Of a stretch of DNA of 35,462 nucleotides, positions 1-7,010 are shown in pieces. The DNA is taken from positions 1 through 35,462 of the forward strand of contig JBCCZQ010000029.1 in assembly GCA_039187315.1 (NCBI GenBank), read 5' to 3'. Within the stretch, counting starts at the first letter, position 1, and each line of letters begins with the position of its first letter. The translations under genes were made by a program, and so were the position numbers. The DNA comes from JANQQZ01 sp039187315 (GTDB lineage: Bacteria > Planctomycetota > Phycisphaerae > Phycisphaerales > UBA1924). The notes beneath the pieces are model-generated. The model saw nothing but the letters and a program-made list of their open reading frames with translations. It did no database searches and was not told the origin of the DNA.

Positions 1-739
1 CCGACTGATCGGCGCGCCTCCCGGCTACGTCGGATACGAGGAGGGCGGCCAGCTCACCGAGCGCATCCGCCGCCGTCCGTACAGCGTCGTGCTGCTCGAT
101 GAGGTTGAGAAGGCGCACCCCGATGTCTTCAACATGCTGCTGCAGATCATGGAAGAGGGACGCCTGACCGACTCGTTCGGGCGGCACGTCGACTTCCGCA
201 ACACGATCCTGATCATGACGAGCAACATCGGCGCGGACCTGATCAAGGGCGGCGGGGGCTTCGGCTTCCAGAAGCGATCCGAGGGCGTGGACTACGAGAA
301 CATCAAGAGCGTGCTGATGAAAGAGATCGAGCGGTTCTTCCGCCCCGAGTTCATCAACCGCCTCGACGATGTCATCGTTTTCCGGCCGCTGACCAAGGAC
401 GACCTGGTCGAGATCGTCGAGTACGAGGTCGCCAAGGTCGGCGAGCGGCTCCAGCAGCAGGGCGTCGAGCTGACACTCGATCAGGCGGCCAAGGACTTCC
501 TGATCGACAAGGGGTACAACCCGGACTACGGCGCGCGACCGCTGCGTCGGGCCCTGGGCACCTTCATCGAAGATCCGCTGAGCGAGATGCTGCTCGCCGG
601 CGAGATCGACAACGACTCGATCGTCACGGTGACGCGCAAGGACGAGGCCGACAACCTCTTCTTCACCCCCGAGGCCAAGCCAAGACCCGAGCCGGAAGAC
701 GGCGACAAGCCGGTCCAGGCCGGCGCTGAATCGACCTAA
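1..739 (+). CDS. clpC: ClpC-type ATP-dependent unfoldase, C-terminal part (5' end outside window)
   Basis: This is the second AAA+ module and C-terminus of a Hsp100/Clp ATPase, which unfolds proteins for a ClpP-type protease. The open frame runs in from the left edge (codons from base 2), so the N-domain, first AAA+ module and second Walker A lie outside. Visible are the pore-loop segment GAPPGYVGYEEGGQLTE, Walker B VVLLDEVEKAHPDVFN, sensor 1 in IMTSN, the arginine-finger region FRPEFINRLDD and sensor 2 GARPLRRA. The GGQLTE pore loop and the IEDPLSEMLL tail fit ClpC better than ClpB. An acidic, Pro-rich tail of about 25 residues follows the last AAA+ helices. A strong terminator lies 41 bp after the stop. 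The family is firm; ClpC rather than ClpB is an inference, since the diagnostic N-terminal half is missing. Confidence 0.9.
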   Translation, partial: RLIGAPPGYVGYEEGGQLTERIRRRPYSVVLLDEVEKAHPDVFNMLLQIMEEGRLTDSFGRHVDFRNTILIMTSNIGADLIKGGGGFGFQKRSEGVDYENIKSVLMKEIERFFRPEFINRLDDVIVFRPLTKDDLVEIVEYEVAKVGERLQQQGVELTLDQAAKDFLIDKGYNPDYGARPLRRALGTFIEDPLSEMLLAGEIDNDSIVTVTRKDEADNLFFTPEAKPRPEPEDGDKPVQAGAEST

Positions 740-780
740 CCTTCTCCAGGTTCACACACGCAGACCTCGATCAACGACCA

Positions 781-811
781 CGCCGCACCCCTCGCCGGGT
801 GCGGCGTTTTT
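781..811 (+). terminator. Rho-independent terminator after clpC
   Basis: A perfect 10-bp stem (781-790 with 797-806), a 6-nt loop and a run of five T at 807-811. It is the clearest intrinsic terminator in the window and ends the clp transcript. Confidence 0.9.
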
Positions 812-862
812 CGTGTTGGCGCCGATGCCAGTAAAATTCGGCATAAAACCGGATATTCGGCC

Positions 863-891
863 TTGCCCGGACTGAGACGCCTCAGTACATT
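863..891 (+). promoter_or_regulatory. Possible sigma-70 promoter for the 1317 gene
   Basis: TTGCCC at 863-868 and TACATT at 886-891 with a 17-bp spacer, each matching four of six consensus positions. It lies after the clp terminator and before the structured leader. Planctomycete promoter consensus is poorly known, so this is tentative. Confidence 0.3.
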
Positions 892-1260
892 TATGCCTGT
901 GGGAAATGCTTCGGGCCGCACGCGGTGGCTCTGAGCAGAGAGAAAGCGGTTAGATGGGGAAAGAGATCACACTGAGTATCTGATCGACGGGCCGCCGCAG
1001 CGGCTTTGCTCGCCGTGGTATGACACCACGGGTTCACTGCCTGAATATCAGACTCCTTCTTCCATCGATACGCCGTGAGCAGCGACTGCTGCGTGTGCGC
1101 GCCACTCCTGTGTCGTGCGCAATCGGTGTGCCGTAGCGGCGTTGGGTTGTGGGACCCGATGGCCGCAGGACAAGTCAGGAATCGGTCGTCGCGCTGGCGG
1201 TTAGTGGGCGACCTCTTCCAGGAGCGTTCGGTGCACCCAGTACCGCACGCGTGTATGGAT

Positions 1261-1299
1261 GCCCGCATTGTGCGGGCGGATCTCGTGGGTATGCCCACG
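1261..1299 (+). promoter_or_regulatory. Two tandem leader hairpins before the RBS
   Basis: Hairpin one has a 7-bp stem (1261-1267 with 1271-1277) and a TTG loop. Hairpin two has a 6-bp stem (1284-1289 with 1294-1299) and a TATG loop. Six bases separate them, and the AGGAG ribosome binding site starts five bases after the second. They could stabilise the mRNA or govern ribosome access. Function is inferred only. Confidence 0.4.
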
Positions 1300-1316
1300 G
1301 AAGAGGAGTAGAAGAC

Positions 1317-1883
1317 ATGAGCAAGTTTCTGATGGCAGCGGCGCTCGCCGGTTCGGCCGGGCTCGCCTCTGCGCAGTCGTTCAGCTTCAACGCTGATATT
1401 GAGAACTTCGGCGATCCCGCGGCAAACGTCTTCAGCGTTGATTTCAACCTGCCCGCGATCGACTCGATCGATTCCATCGAAATCGAGCTGGCCCACAGCT
1501 GGTCGAACGATCTCGATCTGGTCCTCACCGGCCCGGGCGGCGAGATCTTCGATATCACTTCGGACAACGGCGTGAGCGTGAACCTGGGTGATGGCGGCTC
1601 GCTGCTTACCGGTGTCGCGCTGTACACCTTCGTCGAAGCCGCAGGCAACGGCTCATGGGCCGACTTCGGCTTCGATGTCGACGCCCCGGGCGGCACCTAC
1701 GACGCCGAGACGTGGGTTTCCGGCCCGTTCGGCGGCGGTCTCTGGAACATCACCCTTGACGACGACGCCAATGGCGACGACGGCGCCGTCGGTCGGGTGA
1801 CCATCAACTACACCATTCCCGCACCGGCCTCGGCCGCGCTGCTGGGTCTTGGCGGCCTCGCTGCCGCTCGCCGTCGCCGCTAA
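1317..1883 (+). CDS. Secreted P-domain-like protein with PEP-CTERM-like tail
   Basis: A 188-residue exported protein. ATG 1317 is chosen because AGGAG (1304-1308) sits 8 bases upstream and the product then opens with a signal peptide (MSKFLMAAALAGSAGLASAQ); longer in-frame versions add junk. The body resembles the proprotein-convertase P domain, a beta-sandwich: IELAHSWSNDLDLVLTGPGG, then ETWVSGPFGG and GLWNITLDDD. The end is PAPASAALLGLGG plus an Ala/Arg tail, a PEP-CTERM-like sorting signal: Pro-rich motif, one hydrophobic helix, Arg cluster. There is no protease domain, so it is probably a surface or matrix protein rather than an enzyme. It appears monocistronic, between a long leader and two terminator-like repeats. 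The P-domain call is moderate; export and CTERM are strong. Confidence 0.85.
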   Translation: MSKFLMAAALAGSAGLASAQSFSFNADIENFGDPAANVFSVDFNLPAIDSIDSIEIELAHSWSNDLDLVLTGPGGEIFDITSDNGVSVNLGDGGSLLTGVALYTFVEAAGNGSWADFGFDVDAPGGTYDAETWVSGPFGGGLWNITLDDDANGDDGAVGRVTINYTIPAPASAALLGLGGLAAARRRR

Positions 1884-1914
1884 TCCGGCACGGCGGATCG
1901 TCCTGCGATCCATC

Positions 1915-1946
1915 CCGCGGCCGGTCGACGGATCGGCCGCGGCTTT
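1915..1946 (+). terminator. Possible terminator downstream of the CTERM gene
   Basis: Perfect 9-bp inverted repeat (1915-1923 with 1934-1942) followed by CTTTCG. It starts about 30 bp after the stop codon. The T run is weak, so termination may be partial. Confidence 0.4.
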
Positions 1947-1975
1947 CGCCCGAGGGCCCACGCCCGGTGGCAACG

Positions 1976-2007
1976 GACTGTCTCTCTCAGTTTCTGTCTC
2001 TCTCTAA
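1976..2007 (+). repeat. Polypyrimidine CT-rich tract
   Basis: A CT-dinucleotide-rich stretch in which TGTCTCTCT occurs twice. It lies between the two terminator-like hairpins. No function is visible. Confidence 0.4.
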
Positions 2008-2013
2008 CCTGTG

Positions 2014-2054
2014 AACCACCCGGCCTGCGACAGCAGACCGGGTGGTTATCTTTT
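2014..2054 (+). terminator. Second terminator-like hairpin before the permease gene
   Basis: A 10-bp perfect inverted repeat (2014-2023 with 2038-2047), then ATC and TTTT at 2051-2054. It probably insulates the permease gene from upstream transcription. Confidence 0.6.
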
Positions 2055-2096
2055 GTGGTTATATTTCGCGGTCCGCCAGCGACATACGATCCGCCG

Positions 2097-3977
2097 ATGC
2101 CAGCCCTGCTGCGATACCTCCTCCGGCTCGGACCGCTCAACCCGATCGCGGTGCGCCTCGTCCAGGGGGGTTCGCGGCGCAGCCGGCACATGTACATCCG
2201 CTCGCTGACGCTCGGCGGGATGATCCTCACGCTGCTCTGGCTGCTGCTGGTCAACACAGACTCGGGCGCATCCGGTGGCGCACCGGAATACCGCGACCTC
2301 GCCGCCGCGGGTGCCGGCAGCTTCGCCATGATCGCCTACCTGCAGATCGGACTGATCTGTATCATCGCGCCGGTCTTCATGGCCGGCGCGATCGCGCAGG
2401 AGGCCAGCCCACGCACGTGGGAGGTCCTGCTGACCACGCCGATGACTCCCGGTCAGATCGTCCTGGGCAACCTGTCCGGGCGGCTCTTTTTTGTGCTGTC
2501 GCTGCTGCTCAGCTCGCTGCCGCTGTTCGCGCTGACGCAGTACTTCGGCGGCGTGCCAGGGCGGTCCATCTTCGTGGCGTACCTGGTCGCGGCGAGCGCA
2601 GCGATCCTGGTCGGATCGATCGCGATCGCGCTGTCGTGCAGCCGCGTCGTCGGGCGGCGGGCAGTCTTCGCGTTCTACGTCACGGTCATCAGCTACCTGG
2701 CGATCACGCTGGGCATCGACCGCTGGCTCGTGCAAGCGGGCTTCGGCGCCGGCGAGCGGGGCGACGGCGTGACGTGGATGACCGGGCTCAACCCGTTCCT
2801 CGCGCTCTATGCCATGCTCACCCCCACCGGCTACCCGCGGGCGGACATCGCCGACCCGGCCCTGGGTTCGCTGAGTCGTTGGATGCTCGCGACGCCCGTG
2901 ACGGCATGGGTCGTGGGCAGCCTGACGCTCAGCCTCGTCATGGTTGTCGCCAGCGCGCTGACGGTCAGGCTCGGCGGGCTCGGCACCATCGCGGGGACCG
3001 GCGCGGGCGGCTCGCCGGTGCGCAGGTGGCTCAAGCTCGGCGCGAAGGACGCCGACCACCGCCCGCCGCGCGAGGTCTGGGCCAACCCCGTCGCCTGGCG
3101 CGAAGCGGCGGCACGGAATTCGACACTCGGCCGCATCCTGACACGCTGGTCGTTCATCCTCTTCGGTGCGCTCTGGGGCATCGGCCTGGTCATCGCTTAC
3201 CACCGCGGCGGGATGACACCCGACTCCTACCGCCTTGCGCTCGCCACGACCGTGCTGGGTGAACTGGCCGTGACAACGCTCGTCGCGATCAACATGTCAG
3301 CGACCGCGATCAGCCGCGAACGCGAGGACGGCACACTCGATCTGCTGCTGACCACGCCGCTCACCGCGAGCGCATACCTGTCCGGCAAGCGCCGGGGGCT
3401 GATCGCCTACCTGCTCCCACTGGTCCTTGTGCCTATAGGTACGCTCGGCGTCGCGGGCATCGCAGCCGGCCTTGGCCAAACCCAAGGATGGACATCCGCG
3501 ATGGTCACAGAAACGGTGCTCCAGAACAGGGTTGATGTCCCGATCGTGCTGCCCGAGGCGATCGCTGTGGCGGCGCTCGTCTGCATCGCGTTCCTTGCAT
3601 TTTGTGTGATGATCGGCCTGCAATGGTCGCTCAAATCCAAGGGCACGCTCGGCTCGGTGGTCGCGTCGGTCGGCGTGATCGGCGCCATCGGAGGCACGAT
3701 CGGCCTCTGCGGCGTGCTCGGCGGACGCGACATCCCAGCCGTCGGCCCGGCCCTCGCTGCGCTCAGCCCCGCCTCTACCGCAAGGGCCCTGATCGACCCC
3801 GTAGGAAGCTTCTTCGGCACCGTTTCGGACGGCGGTGGGCTCCCCACCGCTCGCCTCGCGCTCGGCATCGGCGCCGTCGCCTCCGCGGGCATCTACATCG
3901 CGATCATCTACGGCCTGCACAGCGCGATGGTCCGCAACTTCGACTTCACAGTCCGCAAGCTGGCCGGAATGAAGTAG
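2097..3977 (+). CDS. ABC-2-type transport permease, duplicated two-half form
   Basis: A 626-residue polytopic inner-membrane protein related to ABC-2 permeases (GldF/NatB-like). It has two homologous halves: EVLLTTPMTPGQI near residue 105 and DLLLTTPLTASAY near residue 411, each preceded by an acidic/Arg loop (AQEASPRTW, AISREREDGT) and each followed by several hydrophobic segments. This looks like a fused pair of permease subunits, so one polypeptide could form the whole transmembrane pore. ATG 2097 is preferred because the product then starts MPALLRYLLRLGPLNP; a GTG at 2055 overlaps the terminator hairpin. There is no clear Shine-Dalgarno; TATATT at 2060-2065 may be a -10 element. No ATPase gene adjoins it, so its nucleotide-binding partner must be elsewhere and the substrate cannot be inferred. 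Confidence 0.85.
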   Translation: MPALLRYLLRLGPLNPIAVRLVQGGSRRSRHMYIRSLTLGGMILTLLWLLLVNTDSGASGGAPEYRDLAAAGAGSFAMIAYLQIGLICIIAPVFMAGAIAQEASPRTWEVLLTTPMTPGQIVLGNLSGRLFFVLSLLLSSLPLFALTQYFGGVPGRSIFVAYLVAASAAILVGSIAIALSCSRVVGRRAVFAFYVTVISYLAITLGIDRWLVQAGFGAGERGDGVTWMTGLNPFLALYAMLTPTGYPRADIADPALGSLSRWMLATPVTAWVVGSLTLSLVMVVASALTVRLGGLGTIAGTGAGGSPVRRWLKLGAKDADHRPPREVWANPVAWREAAARNSTLGRILTRWSFILFGALWGIGLVIAYHRGGMTPDSYRLALATTVLGELAVTTLVAINMSATAISREREDGTLDLLLTTPLTASAYLSGKRRGLIAYLLPLVLVPIGTLGVAGIAAGLGQTQGWTSAMVTETVLQNRVDVPIVLPEAIAVAALVCIAFLAFCVMIGLQWSLKSKGTLGSVVASVGVIGAIGGTIGLCGVLGGRDIPAVGPALAALSPASTARALIDPVGSFFGTVSDGGGLPTARLALGIGAVASAGIYIAIIYGLHSAMVRNFDFTVRKLAGMK

Positions 3978-3985
3978 CCACAGCG

Positions 3986-5509
3986 TCAGTGGGCCTTGCG
4001 AAGCCTTGCGCTCGGAATATCGAGCTGGCCGCGGTACTTCGCCACGGTCCGGCGGGCGATGTCGATGCCGCGTTCCTTGAGCGCTTTGGCCAGCGCATCA
4101 TCTGAAAGCGGCTTGGATTTATCCTCGGCGTCGACAACGTCTTTGAGCGCGGCCTTGACGGCGTCGTAGCTCATCGCATCGCCCGACTCGGTCGTCAGCC
4201 CGCCCGAGAAGAAGCCGCGGAGCGGGACGATGCCGCGCGGCGTCTGGATGTGCTTGTCCGCCACGGCTCGGCTGACCGTCGCGACGTGCACGCCGAGCTG
4301 CTCGGCGACCTGCGTCATCGGCAGCGGGCGGAGCTGCTCGGGACCGAAGTCGAAGTATTCCCGCTGAGCATCGACGACAACCCGTAGCACGCGTAGCAGC
4401 GTGCTCGACCGCTGCTCGACGGCATCGATGAGCCACTGCGCGTTGGTGACGTTGACCTTCAGGAAGTCTCGGTCCTTCTTCTCCAGACCGCGATCCTTGG
4501 CCATGAGCGCATACTCACGGTTGATCCGCAGCTGGCTATGCCTGCGGTCAGCCAGGTACGCGATATAACGGTCTCCATCCTCGTCGTACTCAACGACGGC
4601 GTCGGGGATGACAAACTCGGCCCGCGTTGGCGTGAGCGCGCGGGCGGGCGCGAGGCTCAGCCGACGCATGAAGTCCATCGCCGTGCGGAGCCCGTCCATC
4701 GTCAGACCCGTCGCTTCGGCGACCTTGGGCAGCCTGTTCTGGGAGAGGTCATCGAGGTGCGACTCGATCAGCGTACGGACGGTCGGCAGCACGGAGCGTG
4801 TCGCCTCGGAGCCCGGCTCGTCCTCGATCGCCCCGAGCTGGAGCAGCAGGCACTCGCGGACATCGCGCGCGGCGGTGCCGGGCGGCTCGAGCAACAGCTG
4901 CACGGCTTCGAGTGCGCTAGGCAGGATGGCCCGATCGATCGGGGCGTTTGCCGGCGCCTTCTCGGCAATGATCTCCAGCGGCACGCGGAGATAGCCGTCG
5001 TCGTCGAGGGCGGCAACGATCGCCTCGCCCGCGCGGGCGATTGTCTCATCAACCTCGGCGAACCGCCACTGATCGAGCAGCTGGTCGTGCATCGTGCCCT
5101 GCCGCGCGGGAGCCTGGGCCATGGCCTCAGCGCGCGCGTCCGGCTCGCCGGCAAGCCGGCTGCTCGGCCGGCCGGTGTCATCGAACCGCTCGGGCCGTTC
5201 GGCGCGGGCGGAGGAATCGAACTCGTTCTCGACGATGTCCGGGTTGTCGTCGGTAAATTGATCGAGCCGCTCGAACGACTCGCTGTCGGCCTCTGCGTGG
5301 TCGTCGGTGTGCGTTTCGGCCTCAGACGCTTCCTCGCGCTCCGGCTCGGCCAGCTCGAGCGCGATGTTGCTCTCGAGTTCCTGGTCGATGCGCTCCTCGA
5401 GCTCCGCCAGCGACATCTGGAGGATCTCCATCGACTGGATGACACTCGGGGCCAGCTTCATCTGCTGGCCGAGCCGCATCGACTGCGATTGGTTGAAGTG
5501 CATCGACAT
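3986..5509 (-). CDS. rpoN: RNA polymerase sigma-54 factor RpoN
   Basis: A 507-residue sigma-54 that directs RNA polymerase to -24/-12 promoters and needs an AAA+ activator. Region I is intact near the N-terminus (QQMKLAPSVIQSMEILQMSL, then ELEERIDQELESNIALEL). An acidic, variable region II spans about residues 55-150. The core-binding domain follows, with a helix-turn-helix around residues 395-420 (QVAEQLGVHVATVSRAVADK). The RpoN box is ARRTVAKYR near residue 485, close to the canonical sequence. It lies 29 bp downstream of recR on the same strand, so co-transcription is likely. Its 3' end is 8 bp from the converging permease gene. GGAG about 10 bases before ATG 5509 gives modest start support. 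Identification is secure. Confidence 0.97.
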   Translation of the reverse strand: MSMHFNQSQSMRLGQQMKLAPSVIQSMEILQMSLAELEERIDQELESNIALELAEPEREEASEAETHTDDHAEADSESFERLDQFTDDNPDIVENEFDSSARAERPERFDDTGRPSSRLAGEPDARAEAMAQAPARQGTMHDQLLDQWRFAEVDETIARAGEAIVAALDDDGYLRVPLEIIAEKAPANAPIDRAILPSALEAVQLLLEPPGTAARDVRECLLLQLGAIEDEPGSEATRSVLPTVRTLIESHLDDLSQNRLPKVAEATGLTMDGLRTAMDFMRRLSLAPARALTPTRAEFVIPDAVVEYDEDGDRYIAYLADRRHSQLRINREYALMAKDRGLEKKDRDFLKVNVTNAQWLIDAVEQRSSTLLRVLRVVVDAQREYFDFGPEQLRPLPMTQVAEQLGVHVATVSRAVADKHIQTPRGIVPLRGFFSGGLTTESGDAMSYDAVKAALKDVVDAEDKSKPLSDDALAKALKERGIDIARRTVAKYRGQLDIPSARLRKAH

Positions 5510-5538
5510 CGGCGGCGCGCTCCCGCGTCCTGATCGGC

Positions 5539-6225
5539 TCAGCCTGGCCGGGCTTCCTCCACGGCGACCCTGCCCTCGATGGCATCGGCCAGCACGGCCT
5601 TGCTCGCCAGCTGCATCGACCAGCCGGCGGGCAGCCCCCGTGCAAGCCGGGTAACCTTGACGTCTCGTCCGGCAAGCTGGTCCATAAGGTACAGCGTCGT
5701 GCCGTCGCCTTCGAGCGTCGGGTTCATGCCGAGGATGACTTCCCGGACGCGCTCACCGCCGGCGTTGGCCTCGGGATGCTCGATCCGGCGGAGCAGGTCG
5801 GCGACGGTCAGACCGTCCGGCCCGACGCCGTCGAGCGGGCTGATGCAGCCGAGCAAGACGTGGTAGACCCCGCCGTACATGCCCGTCTGTTCGAGCGCGA
5901 TCAGGTCCTTCGGCTGCTCGACGACGAGCACGGTCGAGCGGTCGCGCGACGGGTCGGCGCAGATCGGGCAAGGGTCCGACTCAGTCAGGCCCGCGCAGAT
6001 CGAGCAGTGGCCGATGGACTTGGTCACCTCCGCGACCGCGCGGGCGAGCCGATCCGACACCTCGCCGGGCTGCTTGAGCAGATGAAAGGCGAGCCGCTCG
6101 GCCGAGCGCCGGCCGATGCCCGGCAGCCGCGTCAGCTCCGCGATCAGACGCTCGACCGGCTCGGGGTAGCCCGGCGCCCGCTTTTGGCCGGCCGGCATGG
6201 ACGGGATAGGCGGCGTCTGAGCCAT
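5539..6225 (-). CDS. recR: Recombination mediator RecR
   Basis: A 228-residue RecR, which acts with RecF/RecO to load RecA onto SSB-coated single-stranded gaps. An N-terminal helix-hairpin-helix is seen at about residues 27-46 (IAELTRLPGIGRRSAERLAF). The four-Cys zinc finger is C74, C77, C86 and C89 (HCSICAG, DPCPIC). A Toprim domain follows, with VVEQPKDLIALEQTG and the GCISPLDGVGPD stretch. Length is slightly above the usual 200 because of a Pro-rich N-terminal extension; ATG 6198 is an alternative start that trims it. The start region is only 26 bp from the divergent phosphatase gene, so the promoters must overlap. It is the likely first gene of a recR-rpoN operon. Confidence 0.97.
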   Translation of the reverse strand: MAQTPPIPSMPAGQKRAPGYPEPVERLIAELTRLPGIGRRSAERLAFHLLKQPGEVSDRLARAVAEVTKSIGHCSICAGLTESDPCPICADPSRDRSTVLVVEQPKDLIALEQTGMYGGVYHVLLGCISPLDGVGPDGLTVADLLRRIEHPEANAGGERVREVILGMNPTLEGDGTTLYLMDQLAGRDVKVTRLARGLPAGWSMQLASKAVLADAIEGRVAVEEARPG

Positions 6226-6251
6226 CTCAGCATCGTACGCGGGCGTCTACC

Positions 6252-6995
6252 ATGGCGACCATGGAAACCGGCACCGCACGAGCCAGCATCGCGTGGCGCA
6301 TTGCGCTGATCGTCCTCGCTCTCGCGGCCGTAGCGTGGTACGCGCGGTACCACGTGCGTGACCATGTCTGGGCGCGCAACTTCGCGGTCGTCGAGGCGGG
6401 CGAGGTCTACCGATCCGGCCGGCTCACGCCCGCCGCAACCCGACGCGTCGTCGAAAACCGGGGTATCAGGACCATCATCGATCTGGGAGCGTACAACCCG
6501 GGCACCGACGAGGAGCGACGCGCCCAGCGCACGGCCGAGGCGCTGGGTGTCACCCGCTACCGCCTCGATCTCGCCGGCGACGCCACAGGCAACCCCAACG
6601 AGTACGCGCACGCGCTCCGGCTGGTGAACAACCCAACCAATCGGCCCGTGCTGATCCACTGCGCCGCCGGCAGCGAGCGCACGGGCTGCATGGTCGCCCT
6701 TTATCGCGCGCAGGAGTCCGGCGAGCGCGTCGATCAGTCGCTGGATGGGCTCATGAACGAAGCGCAGAGGTACAGGGACTCGGACCAGCCACTGCTCCGC
6801 GAGACGCTGGATGTATGGGGCGATCGGATCCTTGAGGCCGTGCGCACCGGAGCCGACGTGCGCGGCGCCGAACCGACGCCGGTGCCCATGCCGGTGACCA
6901 ACCCAGGCGGAAGGCTGCCGACGGACGCAGTCTACGATGCGGACTCACCGTACAAGCTGCGGGTCAAGCCGCCGACGGATGCTCAGGGCGAGTGA
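6252..6995 (+). CDS. Membrane-anchored tyrosine/dual-specificity phosphatase
   Basis: A 247-residue protein with an N-terminal hydrophobic anchor (about residues 14-33, IALIVLALAAVAWYARY) and a cysteine-dependent phosphatase domain. The P-loop is HCAAGSERTG, with nucleophile Cys137 and Arg143 in the C-x5-R arrangement. Upstream, VYRSGRLTP and GIRTIIDLG match the start of the Siw14/DSP-like fold. The domain probably faces the periplasm, giving a role in dephosphorylating protein or lipid phosphate outside the cytoplasm; the substrate is unknown. The C-terminal 40 residues are Pro-rich and likely disordered. A second ATG lies 9 bases downstream (6261); neither has a clear Shine-Dalgarno. It converges with the dockerin gene at 7011, leaving a 15-bp gap. 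Confidence 0.88.
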   Translation: MATMETGTARASIAWRIALIVLALAAVAWYARYHVRDHVWARNFAVVEAGEVYRSGRLTPAATRRVVENRGIRTIIDLGAYNPGTDEERRAQRTAEALGVTRYRLDLAGDATGNPNEYAHALRLVNNPTNRPVLIHCAAGSERTGCMVALYRAQESGERVDQSLDGLMNEAQRYRDSDQPLLRETLDVWGDRILEAVRTGADVRGAEPTPVPMPVTNPGGRLPTDAVYDADSPYKLRVKPPTDAQGE

Positions 6996-7010
6996 ATATC
7001 GCGGTCGCGG

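Larger units (their letters stand above)
812..1316 (+). other. Long intergenic region / putative structured 5' leader
   Basis: About 500 bp between the clp terminator and the CTERM gene at 1317 with no convincing coding frame. It holds a possible promoter at 863-891, a three-helix arrangement at 974-1055 (outer pairing 974-984 with 1047-1055, inner hairpins 991-1004 and 1013-1031), and two hairpins just before the ribosome binding site (1261-1277 and 1284-1299). A short frame at 1075-1311 is open but Cys/Arg-rich with no recognisable features and is not called. Confidence 0.5.
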
